From the NCBI GenBank assembly GCA_025363715.1, contig JANYLR010000025.1:1-48646 (forward strand): a stretch of 48,646 nt of DNA. The letters are read 5' to 3'. A program made the translations under genes and the position numbers. This document shows positions 40,754 to 48,646 of the stretch, in pieces. Origin of the DNA: Holophagaceae bacterium. GTDB lineage: Bacteria > Acidobacteriota > Holophagae > Holophagales > Holophagaceae. The stretch's first letter is position 1, and each line of letters opens with the position of its first letter. The notes under the pieces are model-generated. The model worked only from the letters and a program-made list of their open reading frames with translations. It did not search any database and was not told the origin of the DNA.

Positions 40754-41728
40754 ATGAGGATCCGAATCCTGGCCCAATTTGCCCTGGCTGGCCTGGTCGG
40801 CCTGTCGGCCACCGCCCAGACCGTCAAGGTGGATTCCAAGGTCTCCACTTACAAAAAGGTGTCCGGCATCAGCGGAAACCTCAACTCCATCGGCTCCGAT
40901 ACCCTGAACAACCTCATGGCCTACTGGGTCGAGGGCTTCAACAAGAAATACCCCAACGTGAAGATCCAGGTGGAGGGTAAGGGCTCCACCACCGCGCCCC
41001 CGGCCCTCATCGAAAGCACCAGCCAGCTGGGCCCCATGAGCCGGGAGATGAAGAACGAGGAGATCGACAAGTTCGAAAAGAAGTTCGGCTACAAGCCCAC
41101 CAAGGTGGCCGTGGCCATTGATGCCCTGGCGGTGTTCGTGAATAAGGGCAATCCCATCAAATCCCTGAGCCTGCAGCAGGTTGATGCCATCTTCTCCAAG
41201 ACCCGCAAGGGTGGTCAGGCCAAGGACGCCAAGACCTGGGGCGACCTGGGATTGACCGGCGAGGCCGCCAACCGCCCCCTCAGCCTCTACGGTCGCAACA
41301 GCGCCAGCGGCACCTACGGCTACTTCAAGGAGCACGCGCTCTTCAAGGGCGACTACAAGGACACCGTAAAGGAGCAGCCCGGTTCCTCCTCCGTGGTCCA
41401 GAGCGTCGGCTCGGACCGCTACGCCATCGGCTACAGCGGCATCGGCTACACCACCTCCGGCGTCCGGGCCGTCCCCCTCGCCGATGAAAAGAAGAACGGC
41501 GGCGCCCCCTTCGAAGCCACCTATGCCAACGCCCTCAGCGGCAAGTACCCCCTGGCCCGCTTCCTCTACGTCTACATCAACAAGGACCCCAAGAAGCCCC
41601 TGGATCCCCTGACCCGCGAGTTCCTCAAGTTCGTGGTCAGCAAGGAAGGCCAGGAGATCGTGGTGAAGGACGGCTTCCTGCCCCTCACCGCCAAGATGGA
41701 AACCGAAGAACTCACCAAGCTGAAGTAG
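40754..41728 (+). CDS. pstS: Phosphate-binding periplasmic protein PstS
   Basis: The 324-residue protein starts with a signal peptide (MRIRILAQFALAGLVGLSATAQ) and captures phosphate for the Pst ABC transporter. Phosphate-binding features are GSDTLNNLM near residue 52, GSTTAPPALIES near 77, and GRNSASGTYGYFKE near 180. These are the loops that wrap the anion in PstS proteins. GGAGG lies 6 nt before the chosen ATG; an in-frame ATG five codons upstream contains that site and is rejected. A hairpin follows the stop, likely limiting read-through so that pstS is made in excess. Confidence 0.95.
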   Translation: MRIRILAQFALAGLVGLSATAQTVKVDSKVSTYKKVSGISGNLNSIGSDTLNNLMAYWVEGFNKKYPNVKIQVEGKGSTTAPPALIESTSQLGPMSREMKNEEIDKFEKKFGYKPTKVAVAIDALAVFVNKGNPIKSLSLQQVDAIFSKTRKGGQAKDAKTWGDLGLTGEAANRPLSLYGRNSASGTYGYFKEHALFKGDYKDTVKEQPGSSSVVQSVGSDRYAIGYSGIGYTTSGVRAVPLADEKKNGGAPFEATYANALSGKYPLARFLYVYINKDPKKPLDPLTREFLKFVVSKEGQEIVVKDGFLPLTAKMETEELTKLK

Positions 41729-41742
41729 TCGATCAATGCGGA

Positions 41743-41771
41743 AGCGTGCCGGGGGAATCCTCCGGCACGCT
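41743..41771 (+). terminator. Hairpin between pstS and pstC
   Basis: AGCGTGCCGG (41743-41752) pairs with CCGGCACGCT (41762-41771) around a 9-nt loop, followed by CCTTTATT. The U tail is weak, fitting partial termination or 3'-end protection of pstS mRNA within the operon. Confidence 0.65.
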
Positions 41772-41813
41772 CCTTTATTGATCAGGGCCCTTTCCTGACC
41801 TGGACGAGACGAC

Positions 41814-43988
41814 ATGCCCAGCACCACATCCCATCAGGCCCGCGCGAAACACGTCGACAAGTTCATGGCCTTTACCATCTCGGGTGGGGGCCTGCTGATC
41901 ATCGGGGCCGTGCTGGCCATGCTCCTCTTCATCCTGAAGGAAGCCATCCCCCTCTTTCTTCCTCCCCAGTCCAAATCCATGGGGATGCTGCAGGCGACGC
42001 GCGCTGGGGGCGCCTGGGTGGATGAATCAGGGAAAGCCATCGTGCTGATGTCCCCCACCGGTGGGCTCAAGGCCCTGCGCTTCCCCGAAGGCACGCCCCT
42101 GCCGGCGCCCGCAGATGGTCCTGCCCTGCCCTGGCGAAGCGCCACGGCCCTCAACGCCCGGGGCGAATCCCTGGTGGTGGGTGCGGACGGCCATCTCTTC
42201 CTCACGCGCCTGACCTGGTCCAAGCCGGCCGGCGAGAACGATCCTGCCCAATGGACCCTGGAACCCCGCTGGCAGGGCGGCCTCCAACTCGAGCAGGTGC
42301 CCAGCGAAATCCTTCATTTCAGGCTGATGGAAGGGGGCGGCTTGGGCGGGGACGTCTCCCTGCGGATCGTGGCCCAAACGCCGACGGGACTCGTGTGGAC
42401 GGAGACCTCGCTGGAGGCGTCCAGCCCGGTGGTCGCCTGGAAATCCATCGCGTACGAACCATCCCTGCAGCCGACGGCGGTCGTCTGGAGTTCGGATGGC
42501 AAAATTCTTTTCGTGGGGACCCGCGAAGGGCAGCTCGTCGCCCTCGATCCAGAGAGTGGGCGCTCCCTTTCCAGTGAGGGGTTCGGCGAGCCCATTCAAA
42601 GCCTGGGCTTTGCCCTGGGCCAGCAGAGCCTGCTGGTCGGCGGGGTCCAGGGAAAACTGGCCGCCTACCAGCGCGTCCGGGTGAATGAGGTCTTCAAGCT
42701 CCAGGCCTTCCATTCCTTCCCCCGACTCAGTGGCCCCGTGCTCGGGTTCCAGGCCAGCCAGCGGGACAAGCGCTTCCTCGCCTGGACCGCCAGCGAAATG
42801 GTCGTGGATCACCTGACCACCGAACGCCGCATGTTCGCCGCCCGCCTGGAAGGCCCCGGTGCTGCGGCCCTGGCCCCCAGGGGTGACGTCATTCTGCACG
42901 CCAACGAGGCCACCGGCGCCCTGCGTCTCTGGTCGCTCGATGCCCCCCATCCCGAAATCAGCTTCGGGCTCCTCTGGGGCAAGACCCACTACGAGGGCTA
43001 CGAGAAGCCCGAATACGTTTGGCAGAGCACCGGCGGCGCCGATGACTTCGAGCCCAAGTTCAGCCTGGTCCCCCTGGTGTTCGGCACCCTGAAGGGGACC
43101 CTCTACGCCATGCTCTTCGCCTTCCCCCTGGCGGTCCTCGGCGCTCTGTACACATCCCAGTTCGCGACGCCACGTCTGAAGAATGCCATCAAGCCCACCA
43201 TCGAGATCATGGCTGCCCTACCCTCGGTCGTGCTCGGCTTCCTGGCGGGCCTCGTCATGGCCCCGCTTCTGGAGCGGATGGCCGTCGAGGTCTTTCTCTA
43301 TCCCTTCGTCGTGCTCCTGCTTTCGCTGCTGATCGCCCCCTTCTGGGGTCGACTGTCCCTGCCCTTCCGGAACGCCTTCGGCAATGGGCGGGAAGTGCTC
43401 TGGATGGTGCCGGTGCTGCTCGTGGCCTTGATGCTGACCAGCACGATGGGCCCCTGGATCGAGCGCGTGGTCATGGGTGGCAGCTACCGGACCTGGCTCC
43501 AGTCGGCCCTGGGCGTCACCTACGACCAGCGCAACAGCCTGGTGGTCGGATTCGCCATGGGCTTCGCGGTCATCCCCATCATTTTCACCATCAGCGAAGA
43601 TGCCCTCTCCAGTGTGCCCAAATCCCTCACGTCCGCCAGCCTCGCCTGCGGCGCCAGCCCCTGGCAGACCGCCTGGCGCATCGTGCTGCCCACCGCCAGC
43701 CCCGGCATCTTCTCGGCCACCATGGTGGGCCTGGGGCGCGCCATCGGCGAAACCATGATCGTGCTCATGGCCACGGGCAACACGCCCGTCATGGACTGGA
43801 GCCCCTTCAATGGCATGCGGACCCTGAGCGCCAACATCGCCGTGGAGATCCCCGAGGCGCCCCTGCACGGCTCACTCTACCGGGTGCTGTTCCTGGCGGC
43901 CTTCCTGCTCTTCATCCTCACCTTCGTTCTCAACACCGTCGCCGAGCTGGTCCGCCAGCGCCTGCGCCGCCGCTACGAGTCCATCTGA
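41814..43988 (+). CDS. pstC: Phosphate ABC permease PstC with propeller-like insert
   Basis: The 724-residue inner-membrane protein has a first membrane helix at about residues 19-45. About 365 residues of soluble sequence follow, then a permease domain with the remaining helices (about 415-715). The inner-membrane permease shows ALPSVVLGFLAGLV and the coupling loop ACGASPWQTAWRIVLPTASPGI. The inserted segment has repeated short strands such as AVVWSSDGKILFVGTREGQLVALDP, shaped like WD40/PQQ propeller blades, and would lie in the periplasm. PstC in E. coli is about 319 residues. Long PstC forms with such inserts are known in Pseudomonas and Vibrio; the role of the insert is unclear. Its stop overlaps the pstA start by one base. 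Confidence 0.9.
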   Translation: MPSTTSHQARAKHVDKFMAFTISGGGLLIIGAVLAMLLFILKEAIPLFLPPQSKSMGMLQATRAGGAWVDESGKAIVLMSPTGGLKALRFPEGTPLPAPADGPALPWRSATALNARGESLVVGADGHLFLTRLTWSKPAGENDPAQWTLEPRWQGGLQLEQVPSEILHFRLMEGGGLGGDVSLRIVAQTPTGLVWTETSLEASSPVVAWKSIAYEPSLQPTAVVWSSDGKILFVGTREGQLVALDPESGRSLSSEGFGEPIQSLGFALGQQSLLVGGVQGKLAAYQRVRVNEVFKLQAFHSFPRLSGPVLGFQASQRDKRFLAWTASEMVVDHLTTERRMFAARLEGPGAAALAPRGDVILHANEATGALRLWSLDAPHPEISFGLLWGKTHYEGYEKPEYVWQSTGGADDFEPKFSLVPLVFGTLKGTLYAMLFAFPLAVLGALYTSQFATPRLKNAIKPTIEIMAALPSVVLGFLAGLVMAPLLERMAVEVFLYPFVVLLLSLLIAPFWGRLSLPFRNAFGNGREVLWMVPVLLVALMLTSTMGPWIERVVMGGSYRTWLQSALGVTYDQRNSLVVGFAMGFAVIPIIFTISEDALSSVPKSLTSASLACGASPWQTAWRIVLPTASPGIFSATMVGLGRAIGETMIVLMATGNTPVMDWSPFNGMRTLSANIAVEIPEAPLHGSLYRVLFLAAFLLFILTFVLNTVAELVRQRLRRRYESI

Positions 43989-45586
43989 TGAGCCGCCTGA
44001 CTGAACGCTTCCGGCAGGGTGGGGTCTTCGTCTGGTTCTCCGGAACCCTGCTGGCCTTCTGCCTCGCCATGATCCTCAGCCTGGTGGGCTACATCGTCGC
44101 CAAGGGCATGGGCTACTTCTGGCCCAGCCCGCTGGTCCAGGTCCAGACCACCGAAGGCCCCGTGCTCGGTGAAATCACGGGCCATGAGCCGGCCCGCCGG
44201 GAGGAGACCGAAAAGATCCAGTTCCGGGTCGGGAATCGGGACATTTACGGCCAGGACTTCCGCTGGATCCCCACGGCCGAGCTGGGCCAGCCGCAGTACC
44301 CAAAGGATGCGCTCCTGATCGAGCGGCTCGAGTACGGTCCCTTCATTGGCCGGATCGCCTCGCTGAGCCGCGAGGGCCAGCAGTTCGCCACCGGCCCCGC
44401 CGCCCTGGCCGAAGCCCTGCAACGGCTGCCCGAGGCCAACCGGCAGCGGCACCACATCCAGTCCATCGAGAAAGGTGAAGTCGGCGATCTCAATCGGCGC
44501 ATCGAGAAGCTCAGGCTCTCCCGGAGAAAGGTGGAGGCCAGTGGCGATGCCGCAGCCCAGCAGGCCCTGGAAGCCCAGGTCGCCGCGCTCCAGACCACCT
44601 ACGACCAGCTGCAGACCAGTCTGGAAACCGCCCGCGCCGAGGCGAAGGCCTGGACCCTCAACCTCCAGACCGCCGATGGCAAAGTCAAGGAATGGCCCCT
44701 GGGCAGCGTCGTCCGGGTGATCCCGGCCAACGACCTGACGGGCCTCGGCAAGCTCGGCATCTACCTCTCCCGCCTCTGGGAATTCGTGGCGGATGACCCC
44801 CGCGAATCCAACACGGAGGGCGGCATCTTCCCGGCCATCTTCGGCACCGTGATGATGGTGCTGGTGATGTCGATCCTGGTGGTGCCCCTGGGGGTCATCA
44901 CCGCCCTCTACCTTCGGGAGTACGCCAAGCAGGGCTGGCTGGTCCGGGCCGTCCGCGTGGCCGTGAACAACCTGGCCGGAGTGCCTTCCATCGTGTTCGG
45001 CGTCTTCGGCCTCGGGTTCTTCGTCTATGGCCTGGGCGGCAGCATCGACAAGCTCTTCTTCGCCGAAAGCCTCCCCACGCCGACCTATGGCACCGGCGGC
45101 ATCCTCTGGGCCTCCCTCACCCTGGCGCTGCTGACGGTCCCGGTGGTGGTGGTGGCCACGGAAGAGGCCCTCGGCGCCGTCGCCCGGTCCCAGCGGGAGG
45201 CCAGCCTGGCCATGGGAGCCACCAAGTGGCAGACCCTGTGGAACGTGGTCCTCCCCAGCGCCACGCCGGGGATCCTCACCGGCCTCATCCTGGCCATCGC
45301 CCGCGGAGCCGGAGAAGTGGCCCCCTTGATGCTCACCGGAGTGGTGAAGCTCGCACCTTCGATGCCGCTGGACGGGACCTTCCCCTTCTTCCATCTCGAC
45401 CGCAAGTTCATGCACCTGGGCTTCCACATCTACGACGTGGGCTTCCAGAGCCCGAATTCCGAGGCCGCCAAGCCCATGGTCTTCATGGCCGCGCTGCTGC
45501 TCCTGCTGGTGGTCGTCCTCCTGAACCTGTTCGCCCTGAATCTCCGGCGCAAGCTGCGGGAGCGTTTGGGGGGGAGCACCTTTTGA
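43988..45586 (+). CDS. pstA: Phosphate ABC permease PstA with coiled-coil insert
   Basis: The 532-residue protein has a first membrane helix at about residues 14-38, a soluble insert of roughly 225 residues, and the permease helices from about 275 to 520. The permease carries [18 protein letters not shown] and the EAA-type loop [24 protein letters not shown]. The insert contains a charged helical stretch (about 155-220, with [16 protein letters not shown] and [15 protein letters not shown]) likely to form a coiled coil. E. coli PstA is about 296 residues. Since PstC is also enlarged at the same point, the two inserts probably meet in the periplasm. ATG overlaps the pstC stop as TGATG. Confidence 0.9.
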   Translation: MSRLTERFRQGGVFVWFSGTLLAFCLAMILSLVGYIVAKGMGYFWPSPLVQVQTTEGPVLGEITGHEPARREETEKIQFRVGNRDIYGQDFRWIPTAELGQPQYPKDALLIERLEYGPFIGRIASLSREGQQFATGPAALAEALQRLPEANRQRHHIQSIEKGEVGDLNRRIEKLRLSRRKVEASGDAAAQQALEAQVAALQTTYDQLQTSLETARAEAKAWTLNLQTADGKVKEWPLGSVVRVIPANDLTGLGKLGIYLSRLWEFVADDPRESNTEGGIFPAIFGTVMMVLVMSILVVPLGVITALYLREYAKQGWLVRAVRVAVNNLAGVPSIVFGVFGLGFFVYGLGGSIDKLFFAESLPTPTYGTGGILWASLTLALLTVPVVVVATEEALGAVARSQREASLAMGATKWQTLWNVVLPSATPGILTGLILAIARGAGEVAPLMLTGVVKLAPSMPLDGTFPFFHLDRKFMHLGFHIYDVGFQSPNSEAAKPMVFMAALLLLLVVVLLNLFALNLRRKLRERLGGSTF

Positions 45587-45588
45587 CC

Positions 45589-46494
45589 ATGAAATCCGGA
45601 GCCATCGACATGGAAATCGAGGACCCCCGCCCCGTGCCGGAGCCTGTGCATCTGCAGATGCCGCCTCCCGAATCCGGTCTGCGACCGGCCAGCTTCGTGA
45701 AGCCTGATCTGCCCCTCACGGACCCGGCGGTGCTCACGTCACCCACCATGGTGCAAGTGGAGCGGCTGAATCTCTTCTACGGCCAGAAGCAGGCCCTGTT
45801 CGACGTGGACCTCAAGGTGGCTCGCAACTCCGTCATGTCCTTCATCGGACCCTCCGGCTGTGGCAAGAGCACCCTGCTGCGCTGTCTCAACCGCATGAAT
45901 GACCTCATCGACGATGTCCGGGTTGAGGGGCGGATCCTGCTGGGAGATACCGATCTCTATGCCCCGGGGACGGATGTCATTGCCCTCCGGAAGCGGGCCG
46001 GAATGGTGTTCCAGAAGTCCAACCCCTTCCCGAAATCCATTTTTGAAAATGTCGCCTATGGGCTTCGGATCCAAGGCGAGAGTGACCGCAACGTCCTCGC
46101 AGCCTCCGTGGAACGCAGCCTGAAGAGCGCTGGCCTCTGGGAGGAAGTGAAGGACCGCCTCAAGGACTCAGCCCAGGGGCTTTCGGGCGGCCAGCAGCAG
46201 CGGCTGTGCATCGCCCGGGCCCTGGCCGTCCGCCCCGAGGTCATCCTCATGGACGAGCCCTGCTCCGCCCTGGATCCCATCGCCACGGCGAGGGTGGAAG
46301 AGCTGATCCTGGAATTGAAACGGGAGTTCACCATCGTGATCGTCACACACAATATGCAGCAGGCGGCCCGGGTGAGCGATCACACAGCCTTCTTCTGGAT
46401 GGGCAAGCTCATCGAGACCGGTCTCACGGAGAAGATGTTCACCAATCCCGGACACCGCATGACCGAGGACTACATCACAGGGAGGTTCGGCTGA
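45589..46494 (+). CDS. pstB: Phosphate ABC ATPase PstB
   Basis: The 301-residue ATPase powers phosphate import. Motifs are Walker [12 protein letters not shown], the Q-loop [16 protein letters not shown], signature LSGGQQQR, Walker [14 protein letters not shown] and the switch His in [12 protein letters not shown]. About 50 residues precede the conserved [12 protein letters not shown], rich in Pro and Glu and not seen in E. coli PstB. ATG 2 nt after the pstA stop is taken as the start, but MEIEDPRP seven codons later has GGAG ahead of it and may be used. Confidence 0.95.
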   Translation: MKSGAIDMEIEDPRPVPEPVHLQMPPPESGLRPASFVKPDLPLTDPAVLTSPTMVQVERLNLFYGQKQALFDVDLKVARNSVMSFIGPSGCGKSTLLRCLNRMNDLIDDVRVEGRILLGDTDLYAPGTDVIALRKRAGMVFQKSNPFPKSIFENVAYGLRIQGESDRNVLAASVERSLKSAGLWEEVKDRLKDSAQGLSGGQQQRLCIARALAVRPEVILMDEPCSALDPIATARVEELILELKREFTIVIVTHNMQQAARVSDHTAFFWMGKLIETGLTEKMFTNPGHRMTEDYITGRFG

Positions 46495-47159
46495 TGCGTC
46501 AATTCGACCAGGAACTGAGGGATCTGCGCGACGGCATCCTGGCGATGGCCGGGCTGGCCGAGCACATGATCGACCTGACCATCCAGGCCATCGTGGAACG
46601 GTCCCGGACCAAGGCCGACGAGGTGATGGCCCTGGACCGGAATCTGGATGAGTGGGAGCTGCGTTTGGATCGCCTTTGCATCGACCTGCTGGCCCTGAGG
46701 TCCCCGGCAGCGGGGGATCTCCGCCTCATCGCCTCCAGCCTCAAGATCGTCCCCGAACTCGAGCGCATCGGGGACCACTGCTGCAACATCGCCCGGCGGG
46801 CCACCTACGTGCATCCACCCATCCTCTCCACTGGGTCGCTGGAGCGCCTGGGGCAGGAGACCCGCGGCATGGTCCGCATGGCCGTGGATGCCTTCATCGG
46901 CAGCGATGCCGGACTGGCCAGGACGGTCATCAAGGCCGATGATTCGGTCGATGCCCTCTACGGCCACATCTACCGAGAACTGCTCCGGCTGATGATGTCC
47001 GACCCCCTCACCATCGAACGGGCCAGTCACCTCATCCTGGTCATCAAGAACTGGGAACGCATCGCCGACCAGGCCACCAATATCGCCGAAGAGGTGCTAT
47101 TCATCCTGGAGGGGCGCAGCGCCAAGCATGCCTACCTCCACGAAGACTCCGTAGAATAG
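46494..47159 (+). CDS. phoU: Phosphate signalling protein PhoU
   Basis: The 221-residue all-helical protein has two PhoU repeats, each with an E/D-x3-D-type metal motif: ELERIGDHCCNIARRA near residue 90 and NWERIADQATNIAEEV near 190. PhoU links the Pst transporter to its sensor kinase and restrains phosphate uptake and signalling when phosphate is plentiful. GGAGG lies 9 nt before the ATG, which overlaps the pstB stop by one base. Confidence 0.95.
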   Translation: MRQFDQELRDLRDGILAMAGLAEHMIDLTIQAIVERSRTKADEVMALDRNLDEWELRLDRLCIDLLALRSPAAGDLRLIASSLKIVPELERIGDHCCNIARRATYVHPPILSTGSLERLGQETRGMVRMAVDAFIGSDAGLARTVIKADDSVDALYGHIYRELLRLMMSDPLTIERASHLILVIKNWERIADQATNIAEEVLFILEGRSAKHAYLHEDSVE

Positions 47160-47173
47160 GAACAAAGGACCCC

Positions 47174-47878
47174 ATGCCGCGCATCCTCCTCCTCGAAGAC
47201 GACACGGAAATCCGGCTCGGCCTGGAGCAGCACCTCCGCCGGGAAGGCTTCAGCCTCATCCCCGTCGGCACCGGCCGGGATGCCCTGCTGGCCCTCAACG
47301 CCGGCGGCCCCAGGCTCGATGCGGCCCTGCTGGATCTGAGCCTGCCCGACATGGACGGACTGGATGTCCTCCGGGCCATCCGCACCCACGCGATCCTGAA
47401 GAGCCTGCCCGTCCTGCTGGTCACCGCCCGCAGCGAGGAGATCGACCGGGTGCTGGGCCTTGAACTGGGGGCGGACGACTACATCTCCAAGCCCTTCTCC
47501 GCCCGGGAGCTGGCGGCACGCCTGCGGGCAATCCTCCGGCGGTCCACACCCAACGAGGAGACTGAACGGGCCCCCCAACTGACCTTTGGTCCCATCGCGG
47601 TGGACCTTGATATGCACACTGCCCGGGTGGACGGGCAGGTGGTGGAGTTGACCCGGCGGGAGTTCGAGCTGCTGGCCTACTTCCTGACCAATCCGCGACG
47701 GGTGCTCACCCGCGAGAAGATCCTCCAGCAGGTCTGGGGCCTCGAGTACCTGGGCGAAAGCCGCACCATTGATGCCCACGTCCGCCGAGTCCGCGCCAAA
47801 CTCGGCGAGGCCGCCGCCGAGTTCATCGAGACCGTGGTGGGCGTCGGCTACCGGCTGGGCGGACCCGCAGGCTCCTGA
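47174..47878 (+). CDS. phoB: PhoB-like response regulator (OmpR family)
   Basis: The 234-residue regulator has a receiver domain with acidic pair EDD, phospho-acceptor Asp54 in ALLDLSLPDMDG, Thr in LVTARS and Lys in YISKPFSA. The winged helix (about 135-230) shows LTRREFELLAYF and RTIDAHVRRVRAKL. Its place right after phoU makes a PhoB role likely. No sensor kinase PhoR follows; the next gene is unrelated and on the other strand, so the partner must be encoded elsewhere. The repeat at 40678-40705 is a candidate target. Confidence 0.88.
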   Translation: MPRILLLEDDTEIRLGLEQHLRREGFSLIPVGTGRDALLALNAGGPRLDAALLDLSLPDMDGLDVLRAIRTHAILKSLPVLLVTARSEEIDRVLGLELGADDYISKPFSARELAARLRAILRRSTPNEETERAPQLTFGPIAVDLDMHTARVDGQVVELTRREFELLAYFLTNPRRVLTREKILQQVWGLEYLGESRTIDAHVRRVRAKLGEAAAEFIETVVGVGYRLGGPAGS

Positions 47879-47896
47879 AAAGAAAGCACGGTTTTG

Positions 47897-47913
47897 CCAC
47901 CGATGAACACCGA
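47897..47913. repeat. Short CACCGATGAACACCGA-type intergenic repeat
   Basis: CCACCGATGAACACCGA contains two CACCGA units 10 nt apart in the 35-nt gap between phoB and the oxidoreductase-like gene. Such ACCGATGAAC repeats are scattered between genes in many genomes. It marks the join between the pst operon and a gene of different base character. Confidence 0.4.
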
Positions 47914-48646
47914 CTATCGAACTTTGATCACGACCTTCCCTTTCGTACGCCCGGTTTCAACATAGTCCAGCGCTTGTCTGGTTTCCTCGAACGGGAAGAC
48001 CCGGTCGACCACCGGCCGGATGTGACCGGCTTCGATCAATTTGGTAATCTCGCCCAGTTGCTGGCCGCTGGAAGTCATGAAGTGAAAGGAGTAGCTGGCG
48101 CCACTACGCCTGGCTGCTTTCCGGATGCCGTGACTGAGCACCCGCATCACTAGGCTGACAAAACCGTTCACGCCACGCAGCTTGGCGAAATCAGGATCCG
48201 GCGGACCGGCGATGCCGATCAGCTTGCCGCCTGGCTTGAGTACGCGCAGCGATCGCTTCAGCGTATCCCCGCCCTGCGTGTCGATTACCAGGTCGTAGCC
48301 ATTCAGCTTGGTCGAAAAATCGTCCTGCTTGTAATCGATGACGATGTCGGCGCCCAGGCCCTTCAGCATGTCGGCGTTGACCGCGCTGGCGGTGGTGGCG
48401 ACCGTGGCGCCGAAATGCTTGGCCAACTGAATCGCGATCGTGCCGACGCCGCCCGAGCCGGCGTGGATCAGTACTTTCTGGCCCTTCTCCAACTTGCCCT
48501 TTTCGACCAGCGTCTGCCATGCGGTCAGCGCCACCAACGGGATGGACGCGGCCTCCTCCATCGACAGGTTGGCCGGCTTGAGAGCCAGCGAATCTTCCTT
48601 GATCGCGATGAGTTCAGCAAAAGTGCCGATGCGGTCGTCGTCCGGC
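47914..48646 (-). CDS. Quinone oxidoreductase-like MDR protein, partial at right edge
   Basis: The frame runs from its stop at 47914 to the window edge without a start, so about 244 C-terminal residues are seen and the N-terminal part is missing. It belongs to the medium-chain dehydrogenase/reductase family of the zinc-free quinone oxidoreductase type. Features are PLVALTAWQTLVEKG, the NADPH loop HAGSGGVGTIAIQLAKHFGA and a C-terminal FEETRQALDYVETGRTKGK. No catalytic zinc ligands are visible in the part seen. Codon use includes more A/T-ending codons (AAT, GAT, GTA) than the neighbours, suggesting acquisition. Substrate unknown. Confidence 0.88.
   Translation of the reverse strand, partial: PDDDRIGTFAELIAIKEDSLALKPANLSMEEAASIPLVALTAWQTLVEKGKLEKGQKVLIHAGSGGVGTIAIQLAKHFGATVATTASAVNADMLKGLGADIVIDYKQDDFSTKLNGYDLVIDTQGGDTLKRSLRVLKPGGKLIGIAGPPDPDFAKLRGVNGFVSLVMRVLSHGIRKAARRSGASYSFHFMTSSGQQLGEITKLIEAGHIRPVVDRVFPFEETRQALDYVETGRTKGKVVIKVR

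Overview
The window is high-GC bacterial DNA, densely coded, with many abutting or overlapping genes and frequent TTG or GTG starts. LptD, KdsB and a GmhB-like phosphatase point to a diderm with LPS. From memory the gene set fits an Acidobacteriota relative such as the Holophagae (Geothrix/Holophaga-like); this is inference and was not checked by search.

Layout. 1-7.2 kb: a noncoding or weakly coding left end with hairpins, a tandem SCP2-like protein and a VWFA-like secreted protein on the minus strand; a Ppx/GppA phosphatase and a LeuA-like synthase on the plus strand; then birA-coaX on the minus strand. 7.3-10.3 kb: a tryptophanase and a class 3-like aldehyde dehydrogenase, separated by an AAGACCACG repeat hairpin. 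10.3-12.6 kb: an aldo/keto reductase and a divergent AraC regulator with a clear direct-repeat operator, probably an acquired module. 12.6-14.7 kb: an ABC-F ATPase and tRNA-Ala(GGC).

14.8-30.7 kb is one long minus-strand run of genes, many overlapping. In transcription order it reads cheA, cheW, fabH, rsmD, a chemoreceptor-like protein, a histidine kinase, a receiver-GAF protein with a degenerate kinase domain, a TolB-like propeller, a gmhB-like gene, sfsA, gcvT, gcvH and a LysM lytic transglycosylase. The signalling genes form a chemosensory set with no adaptation enzymes in view.

30.8-35.2 kb on the plus strand holds kdsB, trxB, alr and a diguanylate cyclase. 35.2-40.4 kb on the minus strand holds lptD, a ZIP metal transporter and an RNase E/G with a long basic tail. 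40.4-47.9 kb is a complete phosphate-uptake operon (pstS, pstC, pstA, pstB, phoU, phoB-like) behind a repeated GTAACA site. PstC carries a large propeller-like insert and PstA a coiled-coil insert, both predicted to sit outside the inner membrane. The window ends in a quinone-oxidoreductase-like gene cut by the right edge, of different base character.

The observations most worth a second look are the paired extracytoplasmic inserts in PstC and PstA, the chemosensory run with its probable pseudokinase and altered receptor tip, the four-repeat SCP2 protein, and the AraC/AKR module with its 21-bp-spaced operator.
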